Numbered from the stretch's first letter, positions 52,262 through 60,721 are shown. The stretch is DNA of 64,000 nucleotides from Bacillota bacterium (GCA_030705955.1 JAUZPL010000011.1:20032-84031); one strand, 5' to 3'. Notes: generated by a model not told the origin, from the letters alone. Translations and numbers: made by a program.

Positions 52262-52504
52262 TTATTTTAAATTCTTCTCTAAAGCAAATAAATCCTCTTC
52301 TAGGGACAACATTTTTTGCTCGGCTATTTGCCGGGCATCTTTGATGGCTTCATTATAAAAATAGGGTCCTAAATTTGTTTTTACAAATTCCAAAAAATTT
52401 TCTGCAGCTATATTGCCTATTTTTTCGTCCCTTTCCTCATAAAAATAACGTTGTATTTCGGAAATCATTGCATCCTTTTGCTGTTTTGAAAATTTAATAA
52501 ACAA
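52262..52504 (-). CDS. DUF2164 protein
   Basis: An 80-residue protein: AMISEIQRYFYEERDEKIGN, IAAENFLEFVKTNLGPYFYN, EAIKDARQIAEQK. The YFxEExDExIG and GPYFYNxAIxDA blocks define DUF2164. TTG start with GGAG eight bases upstream. Its stop lies just upstream of the DMT transporter start, so the two may be co-transcribed. Function unknown. Confidence 0.85.
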   Translation of the reverse strand: MFIKFSKQQKDAMISEIQRYFYEERDEKIGNIAAENFLEFVKTNLGPYFYNEAIKDARQIAEQKMLSLEEDLFALEKNLK

Positions 52505-52603
52505 TGGATTCGCTCCTTTATGTAGTTTCTCTCTATTTTCTAATATAAATGATAAATGGACAACCCAAAAATGATTAGGAGTTATGATAGACTGAATTCA
52601 AAA

Positions 52604-52640
52604 AAGGCAAGTTCAAAAAACTTGAACATGCCTTAATTAA
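52604..52640 (-). terminator. Terminator of the nitroreductase gene
   Basis: AAGGCA and GTTCAA pair with TTGAAC and TGCCTT, with T-rich flank on the minus strand. Confidence 0.8.
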
Positions 52641-52644
52641 TTTT

Positions 52645-53265
52645 TTAAATGTATTCTAAAATGACATCCGCTATTGGAAGACGAGTAGTTTGAAATGCTG
52701 GTGCTGCAGCTTTTCCGAGTGAAATAAGGACTATTGGGAAGAAGCGTTCAGGTACATGGTATTTTTCTGCAAATTTTACTTTATCGAATCCACCCATTGG
52801 AACCGTATCATATCCTCTTGCTTTCGCAATAAGCATTAGTTGCATTGAAACAAGACCTGCATCAAAAGTCGCAATATTTTTTCTTATTTCTTCAGAAGCT
52901 TTTGGATATGTGTTGTTTGTACTTTCAATTAAGCGCTTCATATTTGCTTCATCCATTAATCCTGCCTCATGGGCACTTCCGTACACCTTTTCAACACTCT
53001 TATACATTTCCTTATCGCCCAAAACAGCAATCACAGCAGAAGCTGTTTCAACCTGTTCCTGTTTGTTAGCAATTTCTCTTAACTCTTTCTTTGCTTGTTG
53101 ATCTTGAAAAATAATAAAACGCCAAGCTTGAAGATTACTAGAAGAAGGTGCAAGAGTAGCTTCTTTTAACATTTCTTCTATTTCTTCTTTTGAAATTTTG
53201 AAGTTAAGATCATACTTTCGAACAGAATGTCTTTCTTCAATGATATCTATTAATTGTTTTGTCAT
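52645..53265 (-). CDS. NAD(P)H nitroreductase family protein
   Basis: A 206-residue FMN-dependent oxidoreductase: DIIEERHSVRKYDLNFKISK (FMN phosphate-binding Arg pair), TLAPSSSNLQAWRFIIFQDQ, ATFDAGLVSMQLMLIAKARG, TVPMGGFDKVKF, FPIVLISLGKAAAPAFQTTR. GAGG site before the ATG. A 19-bp palindrome upstream points to control by a quinone- or electrophile-sensing repressor of the YodB/HxlR or MarR kind, by analogy. Confidence 0.9.
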   Translation of the reverse strand: MTKQLIDIIEERHSVRKYDLNFKISKEEIEEMLKEATLAPSSSNLQAWRFIIFQDQQAKKELREIANKQEQVETASAVIAVLGDKEMYKSVEKVYGSAHEAGLMDEANMKRLIESTNNTYPKASEEIRKNIATFDAGLVSMQLMLIAKARGYDTVPMGGFDKVKFAEKYHVPERFFPIVLISLGKAAAPAFQTTRLPIADVILEYI

Positions 53266-53292
53266 GACAGTTATTTTTTCCTCCTTTTCACT

Positions 53293-53311
53293 TGCTTACT
53301 TAAAGTAAGCA
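53293..53311. promoter_or_regulatory. Operator candidate upstream of the nitroreductase gene
   Basis: TGCTTACTT-A-AAGTAAGCA is a perfect palindrome about one base centre, 28 bases upstream of the start codon. TTACTT-AAGTAA half-sites resemble those of YodB/CatR-type (DUF24/HxlR) regulators. Confidence 0.6.
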
Positions 53312-53386
53312 CAAGCAAAGCATACTATTAGTTTGCCCTTTATTTCAAGCAAAACGTATTATTCCACAATATTATTTCTGACAAAA

Positions 53387-54199
53387 TTAAGGACTTGGTT
53401 TATGAAAAAGCCCAACGACCTCTATTGTTTCAGTAATATTGACAAAGGCGGAAGAATCCACCTCAGCAATCAAATTTTTTACTTCAGGAAGTTCATAACG
53501 GGAAATGACGGTAAACAAAATATGGCGTTTATCATTCGAATATCCCCCAACCCCATCTACAATTGTTAAACCACGATATAGATTATGTAATAAATGCTGG
53601 CGCATTTCTTCACCTTTATTTGTAATAATCATTAAAGTCAATTTAATATGATGAGTATAAATAGCATTCACTACCTTACCTGTCACATAAATAGAAACCA
53701 ATGTGTTTAGAGCCTTGTCCCAGTCAAATACAAATCCACTTATAATGATAACAACCGCATTCATTCCTGATAGCAATGTTCCAAGTGGGAAATCAGTTCT
53801 TCTGGAAACAATCATACCGATAATATCAAATCCACCTGTTGAACCATAGCATCTAAAAACAATTCCAACCCCCAGACCCGCCAAAGCGCCCCCAAAAATG
53901 GAAGAAAGGATAGGATCGTCAGCTATGGCATGTACCGGTACTATATACAATCCAAACGAAATAAGTAACACAGAAACAATTGAATTTCCAATAAATTTTT
54001 TGCCAAGTAATATATATCCTATAATTAACAATGGAAGATTTAAAAGGAAATTTGCTAATCCCGTATTTATTGGTGTGATCATACCGATAATCATCGAAAT
54101 TCCACTTAATCCACCACTTAGAACATGATGTGGAATTAAAAATAAATTAAAACCTATCACAACCAAAATGGATCCTAAAAAAATGCCAAAAATCCTCAT
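53387..54199 (-). CDS. YitT-family membrane protein with DUF2179 domain (copy 4)
   Basis: A 270-residue protein: GFNLFLIPHHVLSGGLSGIS, GGALAGLGVGIVFRCYGSTG, GFDIIGMIVSRRTDFPLGTL, then DUF2179 (GLTIVDGVGGYSNDKRHILF, SAFVNITETIEVVGLF). AGGAGG lies before the ATG. Function unknown. Confidence 0.87.
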   Translation of the reverse strand: MRIFGIFLGSILVVIGFNLFLIPHHVLSGGLSGISMIIGMITPINTGLANFLLNLPLLIIGYILLGKKFIGNSIVSVLLISFGLYIVPVHAIADDPILSSIFGGALAGLGVGIVFRCYGSTGGFDIIGMIVSRRTDFPLGTLLSGMNAVVIIISGFVFDWDKALNTLVSIYVTGKVVNAIYTHHIKLTLMIITNKGEEMRQHLLHNLYRGLTIVDGVGGYSNDKRHILFTVISRYELPEVKNLIAEVDSSAFVNITETIEVVGLFHKPSP

Positions 54200-54354
54200 G
54201 ATAGCCTCCTAAAACCAACATTGTTTTTTTAAAATAATACCTACTGTTAGTCCATATGTAAATAAAATAGTTTTTTAGAATAATTATAATAAGTCTGTAT
54301 TTTTTGTTTCCATTTTTTAAAATAATCCAACATGTTTTTCAAAATAAAAAACTG

Positions 54355-54383
54355 TTGACCATTTCCTTTTGAATATTTATATT
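54355..54383 (+). promoter_or_regulatory. Sigma-A promoter of the lysP leader
   Basis: TTGACC (54355-54360), 17 bases, TATATT (54378-54383). Transcription would begin just before the lysine aptamer. Confidence 0.75.
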
Positions 54384-54424
54384 TAATATTATGAACTTAA
54401 TATAGCAAATCCTCATCAAACCGA

Positions 54425-54588
54425 TGGGGTAGAGGTCGCGGCTTTTATGAGTAAAACGGGTGAGATTTTTGAGAGATTTATGACTCCGTATGAAAGGAAA
54501 AGCTGCCGAAGTTTGCTTAATTCTCATTTTAAGCATGCTGGGGCTGTTTCCGAATAGGAACAGAACTGTCACGTTATGCCTTACCAGC
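54425..54588 (+). promoter_or_regulatory. Lysine riboswitch (L box) aptamer
   Basis: Conserved L-box core elements are in order: GGTAGAGGTCGCGGCTTTTA, GAGTA, GGTGAG, GAAAGGAAAAGCTGCCGAAG, GCTGGGGCTGTT with GGAACAGAACTGTCACG. A terminator and the lysP gene follow. Binding of lysine should favour the terminator and lower lysine uptake. Exact ends are approximate. Confidence 0.92.
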
Positions 54589-54636
54589 AAAACGTGTTGA
54601 GCTATCTTTCGGAAGGTATGATGCGGGGTATTGATA

Positions 54637-54669
54637 TGCCACCAGAGTCTACTCGGTGGCATTTTTTAT
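54637..54669 (+). terminator. Riboswitch-controlled terminator
   Basis: TGCCACC pairs with GGTGGCA, with GAGT-ACTC inside, followed by TTTTTTATT. It lies between aptamer and lysP, 39 bases before the start codon. Confidence 0.88.
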
Positions 54670-54707
54670 TCCCAACTCCTTCCAAAAAATCGAAAAGGAG
54701 TAGACAT

Positions 54708-56177
54708 ATGCAATCATCTACAGCAAGGAAACTTGATTACACAGAACAACAAAAAGAGGTGCCTGAACTTAAGCGAAAACTAAAAGCAAGGCACTTAACC
54801 ATGATTTCTCTTGGAGGAACCATTGGTACAGGACTGTTTTTAGCTAGCGGTGGTGCAATCCATTCTGCGGGTCCAGGTGGAGCTCTTCTCTCCTATCTAT
54901 TAATAGGAGTAATGGTTTACTTTCTTATGACAAGTCTTGCGGAAATGGGAACTTATATGCCTGTTGCCGGAAGCTTTAGCACCTACGGTACTAAATTTGT
55001 TGATCCATCATTTGGTTTTGCCCTCGGATGGAATTACTGGTACAACTGGGCTATCACGATTGCTGCTGAATTATCAGCAGTCACAATGATTATGAAATTC
55101 TGGTTTCCACATACTCCTTCCATTTTATGGAGTGCAATCTTTTTAGTTATTATGTTCCTTTTAAACTATATTTCTGTAAGAGGATTCGGGGAGGCTGAAT
55201 ATTGGTTCTCTTTAGTTAAAGTTGTAACTGTTATCATTTTTATTATTACTGGTGCTTTAATGGTTTTTGGAATCATGGGTGGCCATATAGTTGGATTTAA
55301 AAACTTTACAGTTGGAGATGCTCCTTTCCATGGAGGCTTCATGTCAATGTTAGGAATCTTCATGGCTGCAGGATTTTCCTTCCAGGGAACTGAACTTCTT
55401 GGCGTTGCTGCCGGTGAAAGTGATAACCCGACCAAAACAATTCCAAAGGCTGTTCGTCAAGTGTTTTGGCGTATCCTTTTGTTCTATGTATTGGCTATTT
55501 TAGTCATTGGATTGCTCATTCCTTATACAAATGGCAATTTAGCAAGCAGTGATGTGACAGTAAGTCCATTTACCCTTGTTTTCCAAAAAGCTGGTATTGC
55601 TTTTGCTGCATCTGTAATGAATGCCATTATTTTAACTGCAGTTTTATCTGCTGGAAATTCAGGAATGTACGCTTCAACTCGTATGCTATGGGATTTAGCA
55701 CGTGAAGGAAAAGCTCCAAGGTTTCTTGGGAAATTAAACAAGAATGGTGTTCCAGTTAATGCTCTAGTTGTGACTGCTCTTGTGGGAACCCTTGCGTTCC
55801 TTGCATCCTTATTTGGTGATGGAACTGTATATGTATGGCTTTTAAATGCATCTGGTATGTCTGGCTTTATTGCATGGCTAGGAATTGCCATCTGTCATTA
55901 TCGTTTTCGTAAGGCCTATATTGCTCAAGGTAAAAAGATTAGTGACCTTCCATACGTTTCAAAATTCTATCCATTTGGCCCTATCTTTGCGTTTGCTGTT
56001 TGTGGATTCGTTATATTAGGTCAAAACTACTCAGCCTTTATGGGAGCCCATATTGACTGGAACAGTGTTTTAGTATCCTATATTGGATTACCGTTATTCT
56101 TAATCTTATGGCTCGGCTATAAATATACCAAGAAAACAAAAGTAGTTCCTTTGGAAAAATGCGATTTAAATAATTAA
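54708..56177 (+). CDS. lysP: Lysine permease (amino acid/polyamine transporter family)
   Basis: A 489-residue, 12-helix APC transporter. MISLGGTIGTGLFLASGGAI is the unwound helix-1 substrate site; AEMGTYMPVAGSFSTYGTKF, GWNYWYNWAITIAAELSAVT and SFQGTELLGVAAGESDNPTK follow the LysP/GabP group. The lysine riboswitch upstream makes lysine the substrate with good confidence. ATG 54708 with AAAGGAG; longer readings run through the riboswitch and are rejected. Confidence 0.95.
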   Translation: MQSSTARKLDYTEQQKEVPELKRKLKARHLTMISLGGTIGTGLFLASGGAIHSAGPGGALLSYLLIGVMVYFLMTSLAEMGTYMPVAGSFSTYGTKFVDPSFGFALGWNYWYNWAITIAAELSAVTMIMKFWFPHTPSILWSAIFLVIMFLLNYISVRGFGEAEYWFSLVKVVTVIIFIITGALMVFGIMGGHIVGFKNFTVGDAPFHGGFMSMLGIFMAAGFSFQGTELLGVAAGESDNPTKTIPKAVRQVFWRILLFYVLAILVIGLLIPYTNGNLASSDVTVSPFTLVFQKAGIAFAASVMNAIILTAVLSAGNSGMYASTRMLWDLAREGKAPRFLGKLNKNGVPVNALVVTALVGTLAFLASLFGDGTVYVWLLNASGMSGFIAWLGIAICHYRFRKAYIAQGKKISDLPYVSKFYPFGPIFAFAVCGFVILGQNYSAFMGAHIDWNSVLVSYIGLPLFLILWLGYKYTKKTKVVPLEKCDLNN

Positions 56178-56186
56178 AGAGTAAGA

Positions 56187-56216
56187 AAGGCTAACTCAAA
56201 TGAGTTAGCCTTTTCC
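56187..56216. terminator. Terminator after lysP
   Basis: AAGGCTAACTCA-AA-TGAGTTAGCCTT followed by TTCCTTTTT; between convergent genes. Confidence 0.88.
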
Positions 56217-56276
56217 TTTTTGGAAATCTAAATCTTGAATAATGGTATCCAAAATATATCCAAAAAATCACTATGA

Positions 56277-57413
56277 CTATTTTTCTTTAATACTCGAAAC
56301 TGAACCGTTGTCAGCACTTTCGGACTTTTCTTCATTTAAACCTAACAATGACAACTTTTCCTTCAACGCAAGTTTTGCATTTTTATGTGCCAATACTATC
56401 AAATTCTTCTTTTTCCCTCTTTTCGGAACGAAAACAGGTACTTCAAGTAATTCTTGGATCATCTTCATATCAACAGTATCCGGAATGAGAATTTCATTTG
56501 GCAATAAATGATTTAATTCTTTATAAAACTGTGCAATAAAGGAAATAAATTCTTCCTCAGGCTTGTCATAACACGGAAGTACAGAAACATCCCTCTCAAT
56601 CAGCTTTCCATTACGAACAAAAAAGACTTGTATACATATCCAACCCTCTGCGAAATCAAAACCAAAAATATCCCGATCCTTTTGATCTGCATTCATTATT
56701 GTTTGTTTTTCAAGTGTTATTTCAATATTTCTTATCTGATCTCGGTATTCAGCAGCCTTTGTAAAATTCATTTTATCAGCAGCTTCATTCATTTTTTGAG
56801 TTAAATCTTTTTTGACATCTTTATATCCGCCCTTTAAAAATTGTACAATTTTCTCAATTCTTTCATCATATTCTTCTTTACTCACATCTTTAGCACAGGA
56901 TCCGATACAAAGCCCCAATTGATAGAATAAACAAGGACGGTCATTATGCAAATTGCATTTCCTTAGCGGGAAAAGCTTGTCAAGGATTTTCTTTGTATTT
57001 GTTGCAGCAGTAACATTTGGAAATGGACCAAAATAGTTTGCATGATCATCAAGAATGGTTCGAGTAATCATTAAGCGTGGATGACGCTCATTTGTAATTT
57101 TTATATATGGATATGTTTTATCATCTTTTAACATAATATTGTATTTTGGAATATGCTTTTTAATTAGATTGAGTTCAAGTAATAAAGCCTCAAGGTTAGA
57201 GCCTGTAACGATATATTCAAAATCCTCAATCTCATTAACCAGGTGCTGTGTTTTTCCAGCATGTGATCCAATAAAATAGTATTTAACTCTATTTTTTAAG
57301 ATTTTCGCCTTACCAACATAGATAATGGTTCCCAACTTATCCTTCATTAAATAACAGCCTGGCAAAGTTGGGAGAAGTGCCAATTTATTTTTAATCGTCT
57401 CATTTAACACCAT
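56277..57413 (-). CDS. UvrC homologue lacking the C-terminal nuclease and HhH domains
   Basis: About 378 residues, against about 590-610 for UvrC. The GIY-YIG nuclease domain is intact (LPTLPGCYLMKDKLGTIIYV, GKAKILKNRVKYYF, catalytic Arg/Glu region NLEALLLELNLIKKHIPKYN), followed by the Cys cluster RKCNLHNDRPCLFYQLGLCI, the UVR domain (MNFTKAAEYRDQIRNIEITL) and the segment ending LAHKNAKLALKEKLSLLGL. It then stops with a short polar tail (SADNGSVSSIKEK) where UvrC would begin its RNase H-like domain. No remnant of that domain lies downstream. It could make the 3' incision only, or modify repair. A TTGCAT-16-TATACT promoter sits in the 95-bp gap to the next gene. Confidence 0.85.
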   Translation of the reverse strand: MVLNETIKNKLALLPTLPGCYLMKDKLGTIIYVGKAKILKNRVKYYFIGSHAGKTQHLVNEIEDFEYIVTGSNLEALLLELNLIKKHIPKYNIMLKDDKTYPYIKITNERHPRLMITRTILDDHANYFGPFPNVTAATNTKKILDKLFPLRKCNLHNDRPCLFYQLGLCIGSCAKDVSKEEYDERIEKIVQFLKGGYKDVKKDLTQKMNEAADKMNFTKAAEYRDQIRNIEITLEKQTIMNADQKDRDIFGFDFAEGWICIQVFFVRNGKLIERDVSVLPCYDKPEEEFISFIAQFYKELNHLLPNEILIPDTVDMKMIQELLEVPVFVPKRGKKKNLIVLAHKNAKLALKEKLSLLGLNEEKSESADNGSVSSIKEK

Positions 57414-57514
57414 CACCACTCCTTACATCTATTAGTATAATGAAGATATGTTCGTATGCAAGGAGTAGATACTGGGTATATTTCTTAAAGATTGTGAGTT
57501 ACAAAAAAGAAAGA

Positions 57515-58558
57515 TTATAGACTACCTATATAATTTAATGATTCAATTTCCATAAAATCGGTTCCGCCTTCTAATATTTTTCGTACATCTAGAAGAGTGT
57601 CCTGCAGATTTACAGATTCACCCTTTTTTCCTGTAAAAGTCTCTGCTACAAAAAATGGTTGCGTTAAATAAGCTTCTAATCTTTCACCACGCTTGTATGT
57701 CTGAACTTCTGATGAGGGAATCCCGTTTAATCCTTTTACATTTACTAATGACCGTAATTCTCGATATCGGCGTAATAGTTTTTGAGCTCTTTGCTGGATA
57801 GATTGATGGTTTTGGTCAACATAAGCACCTTCTAGTACAGATGAGGTTGAATAGATTGGGTTAACAGCAGGGAATTTATGTCGTGCTGTGAGGTCTGCGT
57901 CAAATTGCCATAATGTTTCAAGCGGTCCATAAGGTAGGTCTTCGTCTACAGAAGCTCCCTTTAAATCCAATAGAAAAGTTGTTACAGATTGAATACTTGA
58001 AACTGCCAATTGATTCTGCAATTCATAAATTTCTCCGGTCAGAATATGGGAACGATCAGCTGTAAAAATAACATCTTTATTCATACCGAAAGAAATAATC
58101 TTTTCATGTGCTTCTTGAATGGTATTCACGACCACATCTGCATCATTTGTTAAATCGTTTACAACTGGATGATCTTTTTCTGGTTTCAACAATACAATTG
58201 AAAAACCTTCTCTTTTCAATCGATAAAACAACTCAGCAAGAATAACAACCTGCCCCATTCCTGGCCTCGCTACCAAACCTACTGTTCCTCCCTTCACAAT
58301 TGGTGCAAATAAATCTAAAGTTTTAATTTTTGTTTCAATCATTTCCACCGTCTCCCCTCTTAAAATTAATTCATCTAAACTGCACTGTGCCAATGACGCA
58401 AGAGCCACTAAAGTACGAACCTCTGACCTTCCAACCGGAATCTTCCCCGTACATAAATTAGAAACTGTAGCTGGACGTAAACCAATTGACTTGGCCGCAC
58501 TCGTTAGATTCGGTACTCTCCTCCGTAAAAGTGAAACATTTAATCTCAAATCATCCAT
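57515..58558 (-). CDS. HTH domain fused to a degenerate F1-ATPase-beta-like domain
   Basis: A 347-residue chimera. Residues 1-65 are an XRE-type helix-turn-helix (NLTSAAKSIGLRPATVSNLC, VRTLVALASLAQCSLDEL). Residues 70-347 follow ATP synthase beta (AtpD): TKIKTLDLFAPIVKGGTVGL matches the region before the P-loop; the P-loop GGAGVGKT has become ARPGMGQVV, without the Lys and Thr; FPAVNPIYSTSSVLEGAYV matches PAVDPLDSTSRIL; AQKLLRRYRELRSLVNVKGL and LTQPFFVAETFTGKKGESV match the C-terminal beta domain. The beta-barrel and acidic DELSEED are missing. ATP hydrolysis is unlikely; nucleotide sensing or binding to a partner is possible. Three operator-like repeats precede it. Confidence 0.8.
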   Translation of the reverse strand: MDDLRLNVSLLRRRVPNLTSAAKSIGLRPATVSNLCTGKIPVGRSEVRTLVALASLAQCSLDELILRGETVEMIETKIKTLDLFAPIVKGGTVGLVARPGMGQVVILAELFYRLKREGFSIVLLKPEKDHPVVNDLTNDADVVVNTIQEAHEKIISFGMNKDVIFTADRSHILTGEIYELQNQLAVSSIQSVTTFLLDLKGASVDEDLPYGPLETLWQFDADLTARHKFPAVNPIYSTSSVLEGAYVDQNHQSIQQRAQKLLRRYRELRSLVNVKGLNGIPSSEVQTYKRGERLEAYLTQPFFVAETFTGKKGESVNLQDTLLDVRKILEGGTDFMEIESLNYIGSL

Positions 58559-58572
58559 TTTTTACCACCTAC

Positions 58573-58633
58573 TTACTTTTAACGGTAATATTAATTACCT
58601 TTAAAAGCAATATATTTTTACCTTTAAGCGTAA
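58573..58633. promoter_or_regulatory. Three phased 16-bp repeats, probable operator of the HTH/AtpD-like gene
   Basis: TTACTTTTAACGGTAA (58573), TTACCTTTAAAAGCAA (58595) and TTACCTTTAAGCGTAA (58618) start 22 and 23 bases apart, about two turns of DNA. Each is an imperfect TTAC-N8-GTAA palindrome. They lie 15 to 75 bases upstream of the start codon, suggesting cooperative autoregulation. Confidence 0.75.
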
Positions 58634-58676
58634 TTATTTTTACAAAATTAAAAAACTCATCCATAGATGAGTTTCA

Positions 58677-59936
58677 TTAGTGATGCTCTTTAACTGGAAA
58701 TTTAATACTAAATTTTGTCCCTACGTTTAGCTTGCTTTCCAAAGTAATATGACCATGATGCGCTTCAACAATCCATTTAGCAATCGATAACCCTAACCCC
58801 GTCCCACCGGAAATAGTTCTAGACCTATCCTTTTCACTTCTATAGAACCTGTCAAAAATATGGGGTATATCAATTTCGGAAATGCCCATCCCTGTATCCT
58901 CAATGATAATTTTTATGAAATTTAATTCCCTTTGACAAGAAATAATAATTTTTCCTTGAGGAGCTGTATACTTGAGGGCATTATCTAACAGAATGACAAA
59001 AAGCTGGTGCAGACGCTCTTGATCCCCCAAAAAATGAAGTCCTTTATCTATTTTTTCTACTAGTGATATATCCTTCAGATTTGCAATTGGTTCAAATTGT
59101 TCGTAGATTTCATTGAGTAAATGACCGATTGGAAAATGTCTTAAATTAATTAATTGTTCATTTGAATCTGTTCTAGCCAACATCAATAATTCTTCTACTA
59201 ATTTATTTACCCTTTTTACTTCTTTTAAGCTTTTGTATATAGTTTCACTTTCTTGTTCAATAGTTTTTGTAGGATGGCGAAAAAGAAGTTCTAAATGTGT
59301 TTGAATAACTGATAACGGAGTTCTAAGTTCGTGTGATGCATCCGCAACAAATTGGGATTGTTTTTCCCATGATCTTTGAATAGGTATTAAAGCTTTATTT
59401 GCTAAAAAAAGGCCTACAAAAATAGATAGCAGTAAGCCAAAGATACTACCAAATCCAATCATCATGAGCATCATCTTTAACATAGCAACTTCAGGATCAA
59501 TATTATATACAAGCTGCACGATTGATACATGCCTATTATGCAATATTATTTCAGGTATTTTAACTGTTAAAATTCGATAGGAATGACCTTCTATCATTTG
59601 TGTTCGAATTTTACCCTTATGGTTCTTTGGTGAGAAATAGGCAAAATCTCTCTTAAAAAATGCTTTTTCAGGAGCATATTTTACAAGCTTTCCACTACTT
59701 GCCCAATATAAATAAGAGACTCTTCTTTCAGACTCACGTTCGTTCTCCTCTGGTATTTCCTTTTGTTCATTATGAATTATATTTTCGGCCTTTTGATTTA
59801 AATTACTATCAATCGAAGAATAGGAGTACTTATACATAAAAAGATAAATGCTTATGCCAAAAATGCAAAGAATAACAAAAAAGACAAGGGTATACATGGA
59901 AACGAATTTAATTTTCGTTCTTCTGAACATCTGCAT
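58677..59936 (-). CDS. Sensor histidine kinase (no HAMP recognised)
   Basis: A 419-residue kinase with two membrane helices (YTLVFFVILCIFGISIYLFM, MMLMMIGFGSIFGLLLSIFV) around an extracellular sensor of about 125 residues. The phospho-His box is FVADASHELRTPLSVIQTHL; N box VILLDNALKYTAPQG; G boxes DTGMGISEIDIPHI and GGTGLGLSIAKWIV. It overlaps its response-regulator gene. Signal unknown. Confidence 0.92.
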   Translation of the reverse strand: MQMFRRTKIKFVSMYTLVFFVILCIFGISIYLFMYKYSYSSIDSNLNQKAENIIHNEQKEIPEENERESERRVSYLYWASSGKLVKYAPEKAFFKRDFAYFSPKNHKGKIRTQMIEGHSYRILTVKIPEIILHNRHVSIVQLVYNIDPEVAMLKMMLMMIGFGSIFGLLLSIFVGLFLANKALIPIQRSWEKQSQFVADASHELRTPLSVIQTHLELLFRHPTKTIEQESETIYKSLKEVKRVNKLVEELLMLARTDSNEQLINLRHFPIGHLLNEIYEQFEPIANLKDISLVEKIDKGLHFLGDQERLHQLFVILLDNALKYTAPQGKIIISCQRELNFIKIIIEDTGMGISEIDIPHIFDRFYRSEKDRSRTISGGTGLGLSIAKWIVEAHHGHITLESKLNVGTKFSIKFPVKEHH

Positions 59937-60606
59937 CGTCCCCTTTTAACATAAAGCCAATTCCCCGAACAGTTTGAATATAATCATCTAATTTAAAAAC
60001 TGATAGCTTTTTCCTTAGATGATGTACGTATACATCCACTATATTTAACCCTGCTTCGGAGCTAAATCCCCATATTCGATTAAAAATTTGTTCCTTTAGT
60101 AAAATCTGTTCTTTATTTCGAATAAAAAACTCTAACAGTAAATATTCCTTAACGGTGAGATTTAGCTTTTCTCCATTAATAAACCCATCGTGCAAGCTAT
60201 CATCAATCAAAATGGGACCGTAGGAGAGTTCATTTTCAATTAGCTCCCCTTTTCCGCGAAGAAGTACTCGTATTCGAGCCAAAAGTTCAGGTGCTGCAAA
60301 TGGCTTAATCATGTAATCATCTGCCCCTAAATCTAATCCCTTTACTCGATCTTCCACACTGTCTTTTGCAGTAAGTAGAAGAATGGGTGTCCGGATAGAA
60401 TTTTCCCTTAACTTTCTTACAACTGTAAAGCCATCTAATTCTGGCATCATGATATCTAAAATAATGGCATCATAAATATTTTGTTCGGCAAGCTGCAAAC
60501 CATCATAACCATTCGATGCTGTATCAACCAAATACGCCTCTTCTATTAATATTTTCTCAATTCCTGCTAAAAGAGATTTTTCATCTTCTACTACTAATAT
60601 TTTCAT
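59908..60606 (-). CDS. OmpR-family response regulator
   Basis: A 232-residue regulator starting at ATG 60606 with TTTGGGGGAAATA upstream. Receiver: ILVVEDEKSLL, phospho-Asp in DAIILDIMMPELDGF, LLLTAKDS, DDYMIKPFAAPEL. Winged helix: LNLTVKEYLLLEFFIRNKEQ and GLNIVDVYVHHLRKKLS. Paired with the overlapping kinase; the target genes are not evident. Confidence 0.94.
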   Translation of the reverse strand: MKILVVEDEKSLLAGIEKILIEEAYLVDTASNGYDGLQLAEQNIYDAIILDIMMPELDGFTVVRKLRENSIRTPILLLTAKDSVEDRVKGLDLGADDYMIKPFAAPELLARIRVLLRGKGELIENELSYGPILIDDSLHDGFINGEKLNLTVKEYLLLEFFIRNKEQILLKEQIFNRIWGFSSEAGLNIVDVYVHHLRKKLSVFKLDDYIQTVRGIGFMLKGDDADVQKNEN

Positions 60607-60689
60607 TATTTCCCCCAAAGGTAATAGATTTAATTTTATATTAATCATAGTTATTATTTATTAAATTATAATTAAAATCAATTTAAACG

Positions 60690-60721
60690 AAAAAAATCGT
60701 TATCCCATTGGAATAACGATT
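60690..60721 (-). terminator. Terminator of the DUF2089 operon
   Basis: AATCGTTAT pairs with ATAACGATT, then TTTTTTTCG on the minus strand. Confidence 0.85.

Noticed and set aside
54339..54662. Minus-strand frame across the lysP leader
   Set aside because: Covers the lysine riboswitch and terminator on the opposite strand; no protein-like features.
54576..54707. N-terminal extension of LysP
   Set aside because: It would translate the end of the riboswitch and its terminator; the ATG at 54708 has a strong ribosome site.
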